NCBI GenBank assembly: GCA_040880005.1
Contig: JBBDJG010000010.1
Span: forward strand, 62,001 to 126,000
Origin: JBBDJG01 sp040880005
GTDB taxonomy: Bacteria; Actinomycetota; Thermoleophilia; Solirubrobacterales; JBBDJG01
Direction of reading: 5' to 3'
DNA: 64,000 nt
In this document: piece after piece, positions 31,796 to 41,163 of the stretch
Numbering within the stretch: position 1 is the first letter of the stretch
Layout: each line of letters opens with the position of its first letter
Notes under the pieces: generated by a model
What the model saw: only the letters and a program-made list of their open reading frames with translations
Told to the model about the DNA's origin: nothing
Database searches by the model: none
Translations under genes and position numbers: made by a program

Positions 31796-33790
31796 ATGAC
31801 CAGTAGGCGTGCTCGCACGAGGGCTATTGCTGTCGCGAGCGGCTTCGCCGCGCTGGCCGGCCTGATCGCCGCCCCTGCCGTGGCGGCGCCCAGCGGCTCG
31901 CTGGCGCAGCTCGCCGGCGGCACGGCCTGCACCAGTGAGGGCGGCACCGGCGGCTGCACCGCCGGCATTGCGCTCGACGAGGTCGTGAGTGTCGCCGTCA
32001 GCCCCGATGGCCGAAACGTCTATGTGACCGCCTACACCAGCGATGCCGTGGCCGTCTTCGATCGTAACCCAGCCACCGGTGCGCTGACACAGAGGCCTGG
32101 CACTGCAGGATGCGTGAGCGAGACCGGTTCGGGAGGCTCGTGCGCAGACGGCCTGGCACTGAACGGCGCCCACGACGTGGTCGTCAGCCCGGACGGCGAG
32201 GACGTGTACGTGGCATCGCGCGTCAGCAGCGCCGTCGCCTCCTTCAACCGCGACACTGCGACCGGAACACTGACCCAGAAGCCTGGGACTGAGGGTTGCA
32301 CGAGCGAGGACGGCACGGGAGGGTTGTGCGTCAACGGCAGCGGGTTGAGCGGCGCGGTGGGTGTGGCTGCCAACAGCACGAGCGTCTACGTCGCATCGAC
32401 GACGAGCAGCGCGGTGGCGGTCTTCGATCGCCACCCGGTGAGCGGCATCCTGACCCAGCAGGGGGGCGGTGCCGGCTGCATCAGCGAGGCCGGAGGTTCC
32501 GGATGTGCAGAAGGAGATGGTCTCGGCAGCGCCCAGCACGCGGCCATCAGCCCCGACGGCGCGAGCGTGTACGTCACAGGCTTCTCGTCCGACGCGGTGG
32601 CCGTGTTCGATCGCAACACCGGTACGGGGGCGATAACCCAGAAAGCAGGCACCGCCGGCTGCGTCAGTGACGATGGTTCGGCCGGCGACTGCGTGGACGG
32701 TGTCGCTCTCAACGGAGCTCAAGACGTCGTCGTCAGCGGCGACAACGCGAGCGTCTACGTTGCTGCGATCAACGCCAACGGCGTGACTGTCTTTGACCGC
32801 AACACGAGCACGGGCGGCCTGATCCAGAAGGCGGGCACCGCGGCGTGCATCACCAACAGCGGCGCGGGCGGCTGCACCACGGGGACGGCGTTGACCTTCG
32901 CGTACGCCGTGGCCATCGGTCCCGACGGTCGCAACGTCTATGCGGTGGGCAATGGCGCCGGATCCGCCGTCACCCTCGATCGTGTCGGTGGCGCGCTGTC
33001 CCAGCCGGCGAGCGGGTCGTGCGTGAGCAGCTCCGGCAGCGGCGGTGCATGTGCATTCGGCGTCGGCCTCGGTGGTCCCGAGGACGTCGCCGTGTCAGCG
33101 GACGGGCAGAGCGCCTACGTGGCGTCTTCGAGCTCGGACGCAGTCGCCGCCCTCGACGTGCTGAAAGCGACGGCCTCCCTCACACCCAGCCGGCTGGACT
33201 TCTCCGCTGCGGTTGGCTCTTCCGAGTCCAAGGCGCTGGTGGTCACCAACGGAGGCGACGCGGACTTGATCACCGGGGCAGCCGGCCTGTCCTCTTCCGC
33301 GCAGGGCTTCGCTGTCGCGTCGGACTGCGCCGGCAAGACGATCGCGCCGGGCGGAACCTGCACCTTCAACGCTACGTTCACACCGACCGCCGCAGGTCAG
33401 CAGACCGCCGGCGTCTCGGTCGACACAAACGTTGGCACGGTCGCCGCCACGTTGACAGGGTCCGGCTCGCTGCTTCCCACGATCAGCAAGCTGCGGCTTT
33501 CGAGGAAGCGAGTGACGCGGCGGGCCCTGCGGCGCAGCCCGAGAGCACTGCGCATTTCAGCGGTTCTGTCGAGCACCGCCTCGGTCAGGTACACGGTCAA
33601 GCGCATCGTCGGAAAGAAGAAGCGGTCGATCGGTTCGTTCACCAAGTCCGGCAAGACGGGGCGCAATCGGATCTTCCTGCCCAAGAAACTGGCCCGCAAG
33701 CTCGGGCGGGCGCGCTACGTACTGGAGGCGCGAGCCAGCAACGCAGTCGGCTCTTCGCAGGTCAAGACGGCGAGGTTCAGAGTCATCTGA
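31796..33790 (+). CDS. Secreted repeat beta-propeller protein with choice-of-anchor-like domain
   Basis: 664 aa. Arg-rich signal peptide (TSRRARTRAIAVASGFAALAG) cut near AVAA. Six or seven repeats of about 67 residues, each with two cysteines in GTAGCVSETGSGGSCADG-like loops, then VSPDGxxVYVAS and AVAxFDRNxxTGxLTQK. Then an abnormal-spindle-like/choice-of-anchor beta domain (CAGKTIAPGGTCTFNATFTP) and a basic C-terminus (RKRVTRRALRRSPRALRI, KKKRSIGSFTKSGKTGRNR). Exported; role unknown. ATG 31796 fits the signal peptide; a longer in-frame start at 31757 adds hydrophilic residues. Confidence 0.8.
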   Translation: MTSRRARTRAIAVASGFAALAGLIAAPAVAAPSGSLAQLAGGTACTSEGGTGGCTAGIALDEVVSVAVSPDGRNVYVTAYTSDAVAVFDRNPATGALTQRPGTAGCVSETGSGGSCADGLALNGAHDVVVSPDGEDVYVASRVSSAVASFNRDTATGTLTQKPGTEGCTSEDGTGGLCVNGSGLSGAVGVAANSTSVYVASTTSSAVAVFDRHPVSGILTQQGGGAGCISEAGGSGCAEGDGLGSAQHAAISPDGASVYVTGFSSDAVAVFDRNTGTGAITQKAGTAGCVSDDGSAGDCVDGVALNGAQDVVVSGDNASVYVAAINANGVTVFDRNTSTGGLIQKAGTAACITNSGAGGCTTGTALTFAYAVAIGPDGRNVYAVGNGAGSAVTLDRVGGALSQPASGSCVSSSGSGGACAFGVGLGGPEDVAVSADGQSAYVASSSSDAVAALDVLKATASLTPSRLDFSAAVGSSESKALVVTNGGDADLITGAAGLSSSAQGFAVASDCAGKTIAPGGTCTFNATFTPTAAGQQTAGVSVDTNVGTVAATLTGSGSLLPTISKLRLSRKRVTRRALRRSPRALRISAVLSSTASVRYTVKRIVGKKKRSIGSFTKSGKTGRNRIFLPKKLARKLGRARYVLEARASNAVGSSQVKTARFRVI

Positions 33791-33827
33791 CGCCGCTCGG
33801 CCGAGGTCGCAGAACAGCCGACGGTGA

Positions 33828-34571
33828 TCAGCAGGGGGCGGTATTGTAGTAGGCGGGCGCGCCGGCCTGTACCTGGTAGAACGGCGGGTAGATCGTGCTG
33901 CCGTCCTTCTGCTGCTCGCCCCGCAGCGCCAGCCGAATGTCGCAACGTGCGGCCTTCGGGCCCCAGGCGATGTATTCGCCACCGTGCCACTTGCCGTCGC
34001 CATCGACGACGTCGCGGCGCGCACGCGAAGTCACGCAATAGCTGAACGAGTTGACCAGACCCTGGGCCGCGCCGAAGGCCCCCGATCCCTGGTTGAGCGG
34101 CTCGCCGGCCTCGGCTGCGAGCTGCTTGGCATGGAGTCCCCACTGGGATGGCAGCACGTAGCAGCGCCAGCCGCGTGGTGCACCTTGCTCGAAGCGATCC
34201 TCATGACCACGCACCGCCAGCGCTTGCGCGATCGGGAACGGGTCGTCGGGCCACCCCGCGACGGTATGTCCGATCACTGTCTTCGCGGCGGACCTGGCCG
34301 CCGCGCACAGTTTGTCGGCGGAGGCCACGACGGCCCAGCGCGAGCCAACGGCGCCGGCTGCGTAGGTCTGCCAGCGCACCCACCTGTTGCCGCGCGTGGC
34401 GCGCCAGCCGGTGCAGTCGGTCCCACGCTTGGCGTAGTTGCTGATGTAGCCGTTTGGAACCGGCCCCGACGGGGCCTTCGCCTGCGCCGGCGCTCCGGCG
34501 AGCGCAACCAGGACAAGGATCGGTGCGGCAACAACGCAGACGAGCCGAGCCGGCCGCTCGATCGTTGACAT
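33828..34571 (-). CDS. Secreted hypothetical protein
   Basis: 247 aa. Signal peptide ARLVCVVAAPILVLVALAGAPAQA. Mature part has an even number of cysteines (GTDCTGW, DKLCAAA, WRCYVLP, FSYCVTS, ARCDIRL, C-terminal APC) suggesting disulfides, with aromatic-rich strands. No family recognised. ATG 34571; TATAGC nearby (34578-34583, minus strand) could be a -10 box, and TATAGCTATA there is a perfect 10-bp palindrome. Confidence 0.7.
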   Translation of the reverse strand: MSTIERPARLVCVVAAPILVLVALAGAPAQAKAPSGPVPNGYISNYAKRGTDCTGWRATRGNRWVRWQTYAAGAVGSRWAVVASADKLCAAARSAAKTVIGHTVAGWPDDPFPIAQALAVRGHEDRFEQGAPRGWRCYVLPSQWGLHAKQLAAEAGEPLNQGSGAFGAAQGLVNSFSYCVTSRARRDVVDGDGKWHGGEYIAWGPKAARCDIRLALRGEQQKDGSTIYPPFYQVQAGAPAYYNTAPC

Positions 34572-34734
34572 CCCCGCTATAGCTATATGTGATCTGCCCG
34601 GACCCATTGCGCCGCCTGCGCCTTCTGATCGACGGCTCCGGGGCAGACTTGAGCTTCCAGGCAGGCCGGCAGCGCATGGTTGAGCGGCCGCATTGACTTC
34701 CGGCGCGGTCTGTGGGATGGTCGGCGCTGCAGCG

Positions 34735-35964
34735 ATGTCGATTTCTCGCCTCCAGTCTTGGCCGGGCTCTTGGCGCCGCCGTTCGCGGCGGGCGGCCTCG
34801 CTTGCGTTGCTCGCGTCGTTTGCGGCGCTGGCATGGGGCGCGGTGCCGGCACAGGCCGTAACGCAGACTTTCGTTATCACCGGAGGCGAACAGACCTTCG
34901 TCGTCCCGGCGGGCGTCACATCCCTGAACGTCGTCGCGATCGGTGGCTACGGCGGGAACGGTGCCGGCAGCGGCTCGTACATAGGGGGTCTCGGAGGCGC
35001 GAGCGCGAAGGTGTCCGGCAGCCTGCCCGTGTCCCCGGGCCAGACGCTCTACGTCGAGGTGGGTGACGACGGCGCGAGCGGCGCCGGCGGCGCGGGTGGC
35101 TTCAACGGCGGCGGGCAGGGCGGCGGCGGCGGCGGCGGCGCGTCGGACGTGCGCACCGTGCCGCTCGCCGCGGGGCTCGGTCTCGACACTCGGCTGATCG
35201 TTGCCGGCGCCGGCGGCGGTGGCGGGGACTCGGCCGGCTCCCAAGACGGTGGCGACGGTGGCGACGCGGAAAGCGATGGGTTCAGCGGCGCTTGGCCTGG
35301 TGGCGGCGCGGGCACGCAGGTCGGCGGCGGTTTGGGCGGCGATGGCTACCAGGGTGCAAACGGCCAGGACGGCCAGCTGGGCCAGGGCGGCGCGGGCGGC
35401 AACCACGCCGGGCGCGGCGGAGGCGGCGCCGGCGGCTTCTACGGCGGCGGCGGAGGAGGCGCCAGCGGAAGCGTGAGCGCCGGCGGCGGCGGCGGCTCCT
35501 CCAAGGTGCCGGCCGGAGGCAGTGTCGGCCTCGCGGCCGTCAGCGAGCTGCCGAAGGTCGAGATCAGCTACGCGCTGCCATCTTCGCCCGCCCCCCAGGG
35601 CCAGGCCCAGCCGGTGGCCGACAACAGCTCACCGACGCTAGCCAGCTTCAGCAAGAGCTCCCGCCTCTCGCGCGGCGGGGCGATCTCGTTCCAGATCCAG
35701 ACGAACGAGAACGCGATCGCCACTGCAAGCGCTACGGTCAACGTGCCCGCCAGCGCCAAGATCTTGCGCTTCAAGAGCCGCAACCTGGTGCTGAGCGGCA
35801 ACGTCAAGACCAAGGTCACGCTCAAGCTCTCGAGAAGGAACGCCGCCAAGGTTCGCAGGGCGCTGAGGAGGAAGCGGCGGCTCGCGGTCAAGGTCAACGT
35901 CGCGCTCAAGGACACGGCCGGCAACGCCGGCGCCGTCAGGCTGAACCTGGCGCTCACGCGATAG
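34735..35964 (+). CDS. Secreted glycine-rich protein with basic C-terminal domain
   Basis: 409 aa from ATG 34735 (ATG 34717 also possible). Twin-arginine-rich signal (WRRRSRRAASLALLASFAALA). Residues about 50-270 are extremely Gly-rich with GGGGGG runs interrupted by strand-forming stretches (TLYVEVGDDGASG, LIVAGAG), typical of glycine-rich beta-roll or cell-surface proteins. The C-terminal 110 residues (ILRFKSRNLVLSGNVKTKVT, KLSRRNAAKVRRALRRKRRL, DTAGNAGAVRLNLALTR) form the basic domain shared with other exported proteins here. Function unknown. Confidence 0.72.
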   Translation: MSISRLQSWPGSWRRRSRRAASLALLASFAALAWGAVPAQAVTQTFVITGGEQTFVVPAGVTSLNVVAIGGYGGNGAGSGSYIGGLGGASAKVSGSLPVSPGQTLYVEVGDDGASGAGGAGGFNGGGQGGGGGGGASDVRTVPLAAGLGLDTRLIVAGAGGGGGDSAGSQDGGDGGDAESDGFSGAWPGGGAGTQVGGGLGGDGYQGANGQDGQLGQGGAGGNHAGRGGGGAGGFYGGGGGGASGSVSAGGGGGSSKVPAGGSVGLAAVSELPKVEISYALPSSPAPQGQAQPVADNSSPTLASFSKSSRLSRGGAISFQIQTNENAIATASATVNVPASAKILRFKSRNLVLSGNVKTKVTLKLSRRNAAKVRRALRRKRRLAVKVNVALKDTAGNAGAVRLNLALTR

Positions 35965-36052
35965 CGTCGCCGGTCATCACGCGGCGGCTTGCCATCTGTG
36001 GAGGGTGGGTGTCATCGGCGCGCTTTGGCGCGAGTCTGTGTCACGCCGACGT

Positions 36053-36091
36053 GTTCGACATTGACTGCGCATTGCGAAGAGAATGTCGAAC
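36053..36091. repeat. Inverted repeat in the 222-bp convergent region
   Basis: GTTCGACATT (36053-36062) and AATGTCGAAC (36082-36091), 10-bp arms with a 19-nt loop, between the glycine-rich protein gene and the convergent MMPL gene. Possible bidirectional terminator or remnant of a palindromic element; no U-tract. Confidence 0.5.
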
Positions 36092-36186
36092 GCCCGAGTG
36101 CGCGATCGTAGATCTGGGGCGGCTTTCGTGTACAGCCGCTTCTGCCGATCTCTCGCCGACGGCCGAAGCCGCATCAGGCCTCTACG

Positions 36187-38340
36187 CTAGGGCCGTCCCT
36201 CCGCCGAGCCGACGGCGACACGCTCGACGTCCAGCCGCGGCAGGATCTGCTCCAACCAGTTCGGGATCCACCAATTGTTCTTGCCGAGCAGCTGCATCAC
36301 TGCGGGGACGAGCACCATCCGCACGACCGTTGCGTCGAGGAAGATCGCCGCGGCGAGGCCGATTCCGAACAGCTTCAGGAACACGTCCGGCGCCGCAAGG
36401 AAGGCAAGAAAGACGACGACCATGATCGCGGCCGCCGCGGTGATCACGCGGGCGGTCTTCGCCAGGCCGTCGGCAACCGCGCGGCGCGTATCGCCGTCCT
36501 TGAGGTACTCCTCGCGGATCCGCGAGATCAGGAAGACCTCGTAGTCCATCGACAGCCCGAAGAGAATCGCGAACATCATCACCGGCATGAACGGGGCCAT
36601 CGGGACCTCGTGGTCGATCCCGATCAACCCGCTGATCGCGCCGCCTTTGGAGAACAGAGTCATGACGCCGTAGGCGGCCGAGACCGAGAGCAGATTCATG
36701 ACCCCTGCCTTCAGCGAGATCAGTGGCGAGTGGAACGCGATCAGCAGCAGCAGGAAGGAGAGGCCGACGACTGCGCTTATGAACAGTGGCATGCGGCTCT
36801 TTATGTATTCGCTCTGATCCTCGAGTGCCGCGGTCACCCCGCCGGTGTACACGGCCACCCCGGAATTGCCCACCACCTCGGGGACGATCGTGTCGCGCAG
36901 CCGATTGACCAACTCCTCGGTCTCCTTGTCCTGCGGAGAGCCAGCCGGGATCACGTTGATGATCGCCGCGCTGCGTGCCTGGTTGATCAGGGGAGGGGCG
37001 ACGGAAGCGACTCCCTCCTCGCGGCGAACCCGCGTCACCAAGGTGTCGATTGTGCTCTTCGCGGCCGGGCCGGGCAGCTCGGCGGCGATTACGAGCGGGC
37101 CGTTGACGCCCGGTCCGAACCCCTCCGTGATCAGGTCGTAGGACTGGCGCGTCATCGTGTCGGGCGGGTCGTTGCCGGAATCGGGGAAGCCGAGGCGCAT
37201 GGAGAGGGCGGGCGCCGAGAGCGCGAGCAGCACCGCCGTGGCGGCGATCGCCGCGGTCCAGGGTCGGCGCTGGACCGCGTGGCTCCAGCGCGCGGCCGGC
37301 GACTCGCGACCTTCCTCCACGTTCTTTTGCTTGCGCCCGATCAATGGGATTCGCAGGCGATCGACGTTCGGCCCAAGATACGAGAGCAGCGCCGGCAGCA
37401 GCGTGACGGCGGCGAACATCACGACAAACACGGCGAACGACGCCGAAATCGCCACGCCGTACATGTAGGGGAGACCGGTCAGGCAGAGCCCGAGCACCGC
37501 GATCACGACGGTGAAGCCGGCGATGATCACGCTGCGCCCCGCGGTCGTGACCGCTTCGACCACGGCGTCGTGACGGTCCTTGCCGGCGTTCAGCGCCGAC
37601 CGGAAACGGGTCAGCACAAGCAGCGAGTAGTCGATCCCGACTCCGATCCCGATCAGGCCCGAGACCGCAGTGGTCCAGTCGGGGACGTCGACGACGTTCG
37701 TGAGCAGCGCAATCAACCCTCCGGAGGTGATGCCGAGGCCGATCAGCGCGATCGAGAGCGGCAGGCCGGCGGCGACCACGGAGCCGAACGCGATCAGCAG
37801 CACGATTGCGGCGCCGAGGAAGCCGATCCCCTCCGGGCTCGTCGTCTCCTGAGCTGCGTAGATCGGGTCCCCGCCGAGCTTGATTACGAGCCCGTCGCCG
37901 CTGTTGCGCTCGGCGGCTGCGATCAACTGCTCGCCCTCACTCTTGGACACCTCCCATCCGTTGACGGTCAGGGGAAGCGTGGTGGTAGCGATCGTGCCGT
38001 TCTTGGAGACGCGGATCGCCGTGCGCTCGTCGATGTTGTTGACCTTCTCTGCCTCGGCGAAGAAGGCGTTCATGCGCTTGCGGGCGGCGGGGCTGGTGGC
38101 GCCGTCGGGGTCCTTCCAGGCGACGTATATGTCCTGACCGGTGTAGCCGCCGAACTCTCGCTCCGTGAGGTTGCTGGCCGCCTTCGAATCCGATCCGGGC
38201 GTGTGGTAGTCGGCCCCGTACTCGCCTCCCATCGAGGAGCCCAGCGCGATGATCCCGATCGCGGCCGCGATCCAGGCCAGCACCACGCGGCCGCGCCGGC
38301 GGTAGGCGATGTCGGCGAGGCGGGTGAGAAGACGCGTCAT
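36187..38340 (-). CDS. MMPL/RND-family transporter
   Basis: 717 aa inner-membrane exporter of lipids or hydrophobic compounds. Two six-segment halves, each with the RND proton-relay style motif: GIGVGIDYSLLVLTRFR in the first and LFGLSMDYEVFLISRIREEY in the second; extracytoplasmic loops after TM1 and TM7; total about 12 membrane segments. ATG 38340 begins a basic cytoplasmic N-terminus (TRLLTRLADIAYRRRGR). Substrate unknown; the inositol-lipid genes 3 kb away are a possible but unproven link. Confidence 0.9.
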   Translation of the reverse strand: MTRLLTRLADIAYRRRGRVVLAWIAAAIGIIALGSSMGGEYGADYHTPGSDSKAASNLTEREFGGYTGQDIYVAWKDPDGATSPAARKRMNAFFAEAEKVNNIDERTAIRVSKNGTIATTTLPLTVNGWEVSKSEGEQLIAAAERNSGDGLVIKLGGDPIYAAQETTSPEGIGFLGAAIVLLIAFGSVVAAGLPLSIALIGLGITSGGLIALLTNVVDVPDWTTAVSGLIGIGVGIDYSLLVLTRFRSALNAGKDRHDAVVEAVTTAGRSVIIAGFTVVIAVLGLCLTGLPYMYGVAISASFAVFVVMFAAVTLLPALLSYLGPNVDRLRIPLIGRKQKNVEEGRESPAARWSHAVQRRPWTAAIAATAVLLALSAPALSMRLGFPDSGNDPPDTMTRQSYDLITEGFGPGVNGPLVIAAELPGPAAKSTIDTLVTRVRREEGVASVAPPLINQARSAAIINVIPAGSPQDKETEELVNRLRDTIVPEVVGNSGVAVYTGGVTAALEDQSEYIKSRMPLFISAVVGLSFLLLLIAFHSPLISLKAGVMNLLSVSAAYGVMTLFSKGGAISGLIGIDHEVPMAPFMPVMMFAILFGLSMDYEVFLISRIREEYLKDGDTRRAVADGLAKTARVITAAAAIMVVVFLAFLAAPDVFLKLFGIGLAAAIFLDATVVRMVLVPAVMQLLGKNNWWIPNWLEQILPRLDVERVAVGSAEGRP

Positions 38341-38412
38341 TCGATGCCCCCGCCGGTGTCGACAACCCTGGTCATCGGTCGCTAATCGTATCGACGAGAA
38401 GCGGAAGGTGAT

Positions 38413-39066
38413 CTAGTAGGGCGGCAAATCCTCGTACCACTCGCCGAGCACACGGAAGGCTCGCCAGAACGCCCGCTTCGACTCCTCTTGGTCGAGCGCG
38501 TCGTCGATGTCGGGCACGTAGAGCGCGTCGATCGTCGGCGTCAGCTTCTGTAGCTCGCCGATCGAGGGGTCCAGCTCGCGGGCAAGCGGCAACCCCGTCT
38601 CGTTCAGCGTCCTGAGGGCCGCCGGTCCCATCACCACGATGATCCGCGGCTCCACGATCGCAACCTCCTCGATCAGCCGCCCGACACATTCCTCGGCAGC
38701 CTGGTCCGAGTCGGCCACGGGACATTTGATGCAGAGCGTCCCGTACACACTCAGCGGGTCGATGTCGAGCCGCTTGAAGCTCTTCATCAGTGCCGAGCCG
38801 CTGCGACCGTAGAAGGCGACACCCTCCTCGACCTCGGACGTCGCAGGCGCGTACTTGAGCAGCATGATGTCCGCCTGGGGATGCCCGGAGCCGAGCACCG
38901 GCATCAGGCTGCCACGCGGGCAGTGCTCGCACTCCTGAAGCTCGTGGGTGAGGCGGTTCAGCTCGCGGATCGCGCGCTCGAGATACTTCTCCCTGATCTC
39001 GTCGTCGGTCGCGGGCATACGGCGCCCTGATTTAGACGGCCCGTCTGCTTGTCCTTGTGCCTGCAT
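38413..39066 (-). CDS. Atypical uracil-DNA glycosylase-superfamily protein
   Basis: 217 aa. Four Fe-S-type cysteines, CEHC near residue 47, then Cys in TLCIKCPV, and the fold VLGSGHPQADIMLLKYAPAT resemble family 4/5 uracil-DNA glycosylases. The usual water-activating segment (GEAPG...PFVGxAG) is altered to KYAPATSEVEEGVAFYGRSG, and no clear HPS catalytic loop is seen near the end (DALYVPDIDD instead). It may be a divergent base-excision enzyme or have lost glycosylase activity. ATG 39066 or 39018 (MPATDDEIREKY); the latter has a better SD-like AGGG. Confidence 0.7.
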   Translation of the reverse strand: MQAQGQADGPSKSGRRMPATDDEIREKYLERAIRELNRLTHELQECEHCPRGSLMPVLGSGHPQADIMLLKYAPATSEVEEGVAFYGRSGSALMKSFKRLDIDPLSVYGTLCIKCPVADSDQAAEECVGRLIEEVAIVEPRIIVVMGPAALRTLNETGLPLARELDPSIGELQKLTPTIDALYVPDIDDALDQEESKRAFWRAFRVLGEWYEDLPPY

Positions 39067-39115
39067 CAAACGTTGTAACGGCGACGGTCCGAGGCTTCCC
39101 TTTCTCCCCGACCCG

Positions 39116-40999
39116 TCAGGCCGACCGTCTGGTACGCGCGTTGCGAGTCGCCCTCGGCCGCGCCTTGGTTTGCAGGAACTTGAGCGACTGAAGATAGATC
39201 AGGCTCTTGCGCTTGTGCAGAAGATCCGCGTCCCGCAGGCTCTCGAGAAACTCCTGCGGCCCGTCGAAGTCGCGCATGCGAATCTTCACCGTGCCCAGCC
39301 CTTGCGGCACGTGGCTGTCGGACCCGGCGCCGGCGACGATCCGATACTTGGCCGCGAATCGTCGCGCCTCCTCGTTGAACGCGGGCACAGCCACACGAGC
39401 GTTGAAGACTTCGATCGCGTCGATGTGCTCGACAATCTTCAGCAGATGCTCGTAGTCCGGCACCGAGTGAAGACGGTCGAACGGGTGTGGAACGTAGGCG
39501 AGCCCACCCTGATCGTGAATCGCGTCCACGGTCTCGCGCAGCGTCATCCCGCGTGGAATCTTCTCTTCGATGAACAGGCCGATCACCTCGCCCTCGTGCG
39601 CGGTCTTCACCTCTTCGGAAACGATCACCTTGATTCCATTCGCGCGCTCGCGCGCCGCAAGCGCACCAGAGATCTCGTTGTGGTCGGTCACCGCGATCGC
39701 TCCCAGCCCGCGACTCTTCGCCGTCTCCAGCAAGACATCGACCGGGGTCGCGCAGTCGGGAGAGTGGTCGGTGTGCATGTGCAGGTCGCAGTGGATGAAG
39801 TCGCGCTTGGCGAGCAGTTTGCGAATCTCCGGCCTTCCGCTCGTGTCGTGGCGACGGGCTAGCACTCCGCGGTACGTGGACTCGACCTGGTCGGCAACCC
39901 GCTGCCAGCCGATCTCGTCCCGGCGTGCCAGACAGCTCTCGGCAATCCTCGTGCGGAGCTTCGAGTCGGCGATCAAGCGATCGACTTGCGCCGCCAGCAC
40001 ATCCGCGTCCTGCGGCTCGAACAGCAGACCGCCGCCTTCGGGGCCGAGCATCTCCTCGTAGACCGGAATGCGCGAGACGACCGGGGCGGCTCCCGCCGCG
40101 ATCGCTTTCAGCACGGTCTGACTCGACGGCGCAAGGCCCCCCGATGCGGCGCAGAAGATGTCGGCGCGCCCGACCAGCTCCGCCAGCGAGTTGCGGCGCG
40201 CGCTGACGTAGCGCACACGATCGCGCAGCGCTCGCCCAAGACGAGGCAGAGTCTCCAGCGGTCGCTCGCTCCAAACCGTCGCCCGCCACGGACGCTCGGG
40301 GTCCAGCCGGCGACAAGCACGCAGGAACATGCGCAAAGCCGAGCGCTCCTCCACGTCGGCATAGGCGATCTCGATCCCGTCACCGCCCCTGGAGTCGAGC
40401 GGGCGAAACAAATCGAGGTCCACCCCTGGATGAACCAGCTCGTACTCGCCGGGGAAGAATCCCGCCACGAGCGAACGGGTCACGTCAAAGGTCGCGATAC
40501 GTGCGTCCAGGCGCCCGAAGAACAGCTCGATGAAACGTCGTGCCACCTGGGTTGACAGCACGCGCTCGGTCGGCGAGTGGAACGTGCCGACGTTCAGCGC
40601 GCGTGAGTGGCGCAGCGCAGCGGCCGGCGCGCTGGGCGCAAACGGCTCGTGGACGTGCAGGATGTCCAGCGGCATGAAAGTCAGCAGCCGCTCGATCGTG
40701 CGCGTCACGTCGATCGGCACCGCCATCTTGCCGCCCCGTCGCTGTGATGCGACCGGCACGCTCTGGCCCATCGCCAGCACACGCACCTCGCCCGGCTTCA
40801 ACAACGACTGCGGGTCGTCCTCCGCGGCTCGGATCGCGCGTCGCGACTCGTGCACGAGCGTCCGCGACCCACTGGGGGTCAGCACGACCACGCGATGGCC
40901 CCGAGCGACGAGCTGGCTGGAGAGGTTCTCGACGTGCTCGTTCAGCTCGCGTCCCGATTCCCACGGGAACGGCGTCACCTGGGCGATCGCGAGACTCAT
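39116..40999 (-). CDS. Glycosyltransferase family 4 fused to a PHP metal-dependent phosphoesterase domain
   Basis: 627 aa. Residues 1-370: GT-B glycosyltransferase, beginning AIAQVTPFPWESGRELNEHV, with DILHVHEPFAPSAPAA, VHPGVDLDLFRP and the nucleotide-sugar site APVVSRIPVYEEMLGPEGGG. Residues about 385-600: PHP domain with metal ligands HCDLHMHTDHSPDC, VTDHNE, HPFDR and GAGSDSH. N- and C-terminal halves are normally separate proteins. PimA-like features and the neighbouring inositol genes suggest a sugar transfer to an inositol lipid, with a phosphoesterase step in the same chain; this is inference. The ATG is preceded immediately by the two-hairpin repeat, without an SD. Confidence 0.85.
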   Translation of the reverse strand: MSLAIAQVTPFPWESGRELNEHVENLSSQLVARGHRVVVLTPSGSRTLVHESRRAIRAAEDDPQSLLKPGEVRVLAMGQSVPVASQRRGGKMAVPIDVTRTIERLLTFMPLDILHVHEPFAPSAPAAALRHSRALNVGTFHSPTERVLSTQVARRFIELFFGRLDARIATFDVTRSLVAGFFPGEYELVHPGVDLDLFRPLDSRGGDGIEIAYADVEERSALRMFLRACRRLDPERPWRATVWSERPLETLPRLGRALRDRVRYVSARRNSLAELVGRADIFCAASGGLAPSSQTVLKAIAAGAAPVVSRIPVYEEMLGPEGGGLLFEPQDADVLAAQVDRLIADSKLRTRIAESCLARRDEIGWQRVADQVESTYRGVLARRHDTSGRPEIRKLLAKRDFIHCDLHMHTDHSPDCATPVDVLLETAKSRGLGAIAVTDHNEISGALAARERANGIKVIVSEEVKTAHEGEVIGLFIEEKIPRGMTLRETVDAIHDQGGLAYVPHPFDRLHSVPDYEHLLKIVEHIDAIEVFNARVAVPAFNEEARRFAAKYRIVAGAGSDSHVPQGLGTVKIRMRDFDGPQEFLESLRDADLLHKRKSLIYLQSLKFLQTKARPRATRNARTRRSA

Positions 41000-41000
41000 G

Positions 41001-41066
41001 TTTTGGCGGTCGCCGTAGGCGGACGCTCCAGCATGAGGGGGGGTCGAGGGGGGCGTAGCCCCCCCG
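41001..41066 (-). repeat. Two-hairpin dispersed repeat, copy 3
   Basis: Inverted relative to copies 1, 2 and 4. Hairpin 2 (41006-41026) is identical to copies 1 and 2; hairpin 1 (41048-41064) has arms GGGGGGC and GCCCCCC with loop TAC on the element strand. Its hairpin-2 end abuts the glycosyltransferase ATG at 40999. The other end runs into the assembly gap. Confidence 0.85.
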
Positions 41067-41069
41067 TTG

Positions 41070-41122
<53 letters not shown>

Positions 41123-41163
41123 TTGTCTTCGGCGGCCACGACAAGCGGACGCTACACCGTTGC

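Noticed and set aside
36001..36186. Short coding gene in the convergent spacer
   Set aside because: Frames here are short, lack SD sequences and have no recognisable domain; the visible signal is the inverted repeat.
39083..39129. Terminator after the glycosyltransferase-PHP gene
   Set aside because: GACGGTC and GACCGTC form an inverted repeat but with a 33-nt loop and part of it inside the coding 3' end; no U-tract follows.
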